From: an uncultured Oscillospiraceae bacterium | GTDB taxonomy: Bacteria > Bacillota > Clostridia > Oscillospirales > Oscillospiraceae | Direction of reading: 5' to 3' | Length of the DNA: 6,715 nt | Assembly (NCBI GenBank): GCA_934565615.1 | Contig: CAKTIH010000121.1 | Coordinates: 1-6,715 of the forward strand | Part shown: positions 5,863 to 6,715 of the stretch, piece by piece | Position numbering within the stretch: the stretch's first letter is position 1 | How the letters are laid out: each line of letters starts with the position of its first letter | The notes under the pieces: generated by a model | Databases searched by the model: none | What the model was told of the DNA's origin: nothing | What the model saw: the letters and a program-made list of their open reading frames with translations, nothing else | Program-made: the position numbers and the translations under genes

Positions 5863-5869
5863 GAATTTC

Positions 5870-6685
5870 TTGTATAAGCTGATAAAGCAGGATGGGCATG
5901 CCCGCCGCGGTGAGTTCAAGACTCCACACGGTACGGTGCAGACGCCTGTGTTCATGAACGTCGGTACGCAGGGCGCGATAAAGGGTGCACTGAGCGCGGC
6001 CGACCTTAAGAATATAGGCTGTCAGATAGAGCTGTCCAATACCTATCATCTGCATGTGCGTCCCGGTGACGATTTGATAAAGGACATGGGCGGGCTGCAT
6101 AAGTTCATGACATGGGACGGGCCTATCCTGACCGACAGCGGCGGCTTCCAGATATTCTCGCTTGCGAAGCTGCGCAAAATAACCGAGGAGGGCGTAAAGT
6201 TCAACTCGCATGTTGACGGACGGCACATCTTTATGGGACCGGAGGAGAGCATGCGCATCCAGGCTAACCTTGGCTCGGACATCGCGATGGCCTTTGACGA
6301 GTGCATCAAGATCCCGTCCCCGCGCGAATATGTCCAGCGCTCGTGCGACAGGACTTATCGATGGCTCCAGCGCTGCAAGGCGGCGCTCGCGGAGTATAAC
6401 TCTATGGACGATGCGGTGAACCCCGGACAGATGCTGTTCGGAATAAATCAGGGGACTGTGTTTCATGACATCCGCATCGAGCACATGAAGAAGATCGCCG
6501 AGCTCGACCTGCCCGGCTACGCAATAGGCGGGCTTGCGGTGGGCGAGACCCATCAGGAGATGTATGACACTATAGAGGCGGTGGAGGAGTACATGCCGAA
6601 GGACAGGCCGCGCTACCTCATGGGCGTCGGTACGCCGTCCAAGATTATCGAATCTGTCGCACGCGGGGTCGCTGTCTTCGACTGA
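5870..6685 (+). CDS. tgt: tRNA-guanine transglycosylase, reading frame interrupted by TGA after the catalytic Asp
   Basis: Tgt exchanges guanine 34 of GUN-anticodon tRNAs for preQ1, the step before QueA. Translation from TTG 5870 gives 271 residues; intact bacterial enzymes have about 370-380. Seen are ELSNTYHLHVRPG (54-66), ILTDSGGFQ (86-94, containing D89), FDEC (142-145, containing D143), FGINQG, GYAIGGLAVGE and YLMGVGTP. The frame ends ...GVAVFD-TGA. In the family this site reads GVDMFDCVMP or similar. The last Asp is the nucleophile (E. coli D264, from memory) and the TGA falls on the following Cys. After it, VMPARNGRHG continues in the same frame to base 6715. So the fold core is present, but the wobble-recognition segment and the zinc site would be lost unless the TGA is read through. 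A pseudogene, a base-call or assembly error near the sequence end, or recoding are possible. A strong sigma-A promoter precedes it. Confidence 0.9.
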   Translation: MYKLIKQDGHARRGEFKTPHGTVQTPVFMNVGTQGAIKGALSAADLKNIGCQIELSNTYHLHVRPGDDLIKDMGGLHKFMTWDGPILTDSGGFQIFSLAKLRKITEEGVKFNSHVDGRHIFMGPEESMRIQANLGSDIAMAFDECIKIPSPREYVQRSCDRTYRWLQRCKAALAEYNSMDDAVNPGQMLFGINQGTVFHDIRIEHMKKIAELDLPGYAIGGLAVGETHQEMYDTIEAVEEYMPKDRPRYLMGVGTPSKIIESVARGVAVFD

Positions 6686-6715
6686 GTCATGCCTGCACGC
6701 AACGGTCGGCACGGT
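6686..6715 (+). pseudogene. Continuation of the tgt reading frame after the TGA, cut by the window edge
   Basis: Ten codons directly after the TGA encode VMPARNGRHG. This is the conserved Tgt stretch after the catalytic Asp, part of which contacts the wobble base of tRNA. No base is inserted or lost, so the break is a point change, not a frameshift. Whether the rest of the gene is intact lies outside the window. Confidence 0.8.

Noticed and set aside
5810..6712. 300-codon open frame on the minus strand opposite tgt
   Set aside because: The plus strand is unmistakably Tgt. The minus frame has no recognisable motif and begins beyond the tgt break.
1..6715. Alternative genetic code with TGA as a sense codon
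   Set aside because: Four other genes here (both sigmas and both partners) end naturally at TGA at sensible family lengths and overlaps, so TGA works as stop. Only the tgt site is anomalous.
1..6715. Mobile element, CRISPR array or tRNA genes
   Set aside because: No transposase or integrase sequence, no regularly spaced repeats, and no tRNA-like cloverleaf were recognised on either strand.

Overview
The window looks like chromosomal DNA from a fairly GC-rich gut-type Clostridia (Oscillospiraceae/Ruminococcaceae-like). This rests on clostridial-style QueA and Tgt sequences, AGGAGG-type ribosome binding sites, and two ECF sigma factors paired with single-pass membrane proteins of the kind common in that group. 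All coherent genes lie on the + strand, and no intergenic gap exceeds about 170 bases. TGA is used as an ordinary stop in several genes here, so the genetic code appears standard.

Layout: (1) 2-571 is the 3' part of queA. (2) 637-1965 is a membrane-anchored secreted-domain protein of unknown function, closed by a strong intrinsic terminator (1978-2010). (3) 2135-3437 is sigma/membrane-partner module 1: a 159-aa ECF sigma factor overlapping by 8 nt a 276-aa single-pass putative anti-sigma. A structured leader and an ECF-like promoter lie upstream, and a perfect 12-bp hairpin lies downstream. (4) 3568-5708 is module 2: a 185-aa ECF sigma factor of a different subgroup overlapping by 4 nt a 528-aa single-pass protein with a large extracytoplasmic part. 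It has its own ECF-like promoter. (5) 5729-6685 is tgt, with a near-consensus sigma-A promoter, an intrinsic terminator inside its leader, and a TTG start. Its reading frame stops at a TGA exactly where the family has Cys next to the catalytic Asp, and recognisable Tgt sequence continues in frame to the window edge.

How the genes fit together: queA and tgt act in the same pathway, queuosine modification of tRNA, and are usually neighbours. Here they are about 5.3 kb apart, and the space between them is filled with what looks like envelope-signalling cargo. Each sigma gene is translationally coupled to its membrane partner. The likely logic is that the partner holds the sigma at the membrane until an external signal releases it, and the sigma then activates its own promoter. 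The two candidate ECF promoters share a -10/+1 motif, which raises possible cross-regulation.

The points most worth checking are the tgt TGA, the terminator in the tgt leader, and the paired ECF modules inserted between queA and tgt. No mobile element, CRISPR array, tRNA or rRNA was recognised.
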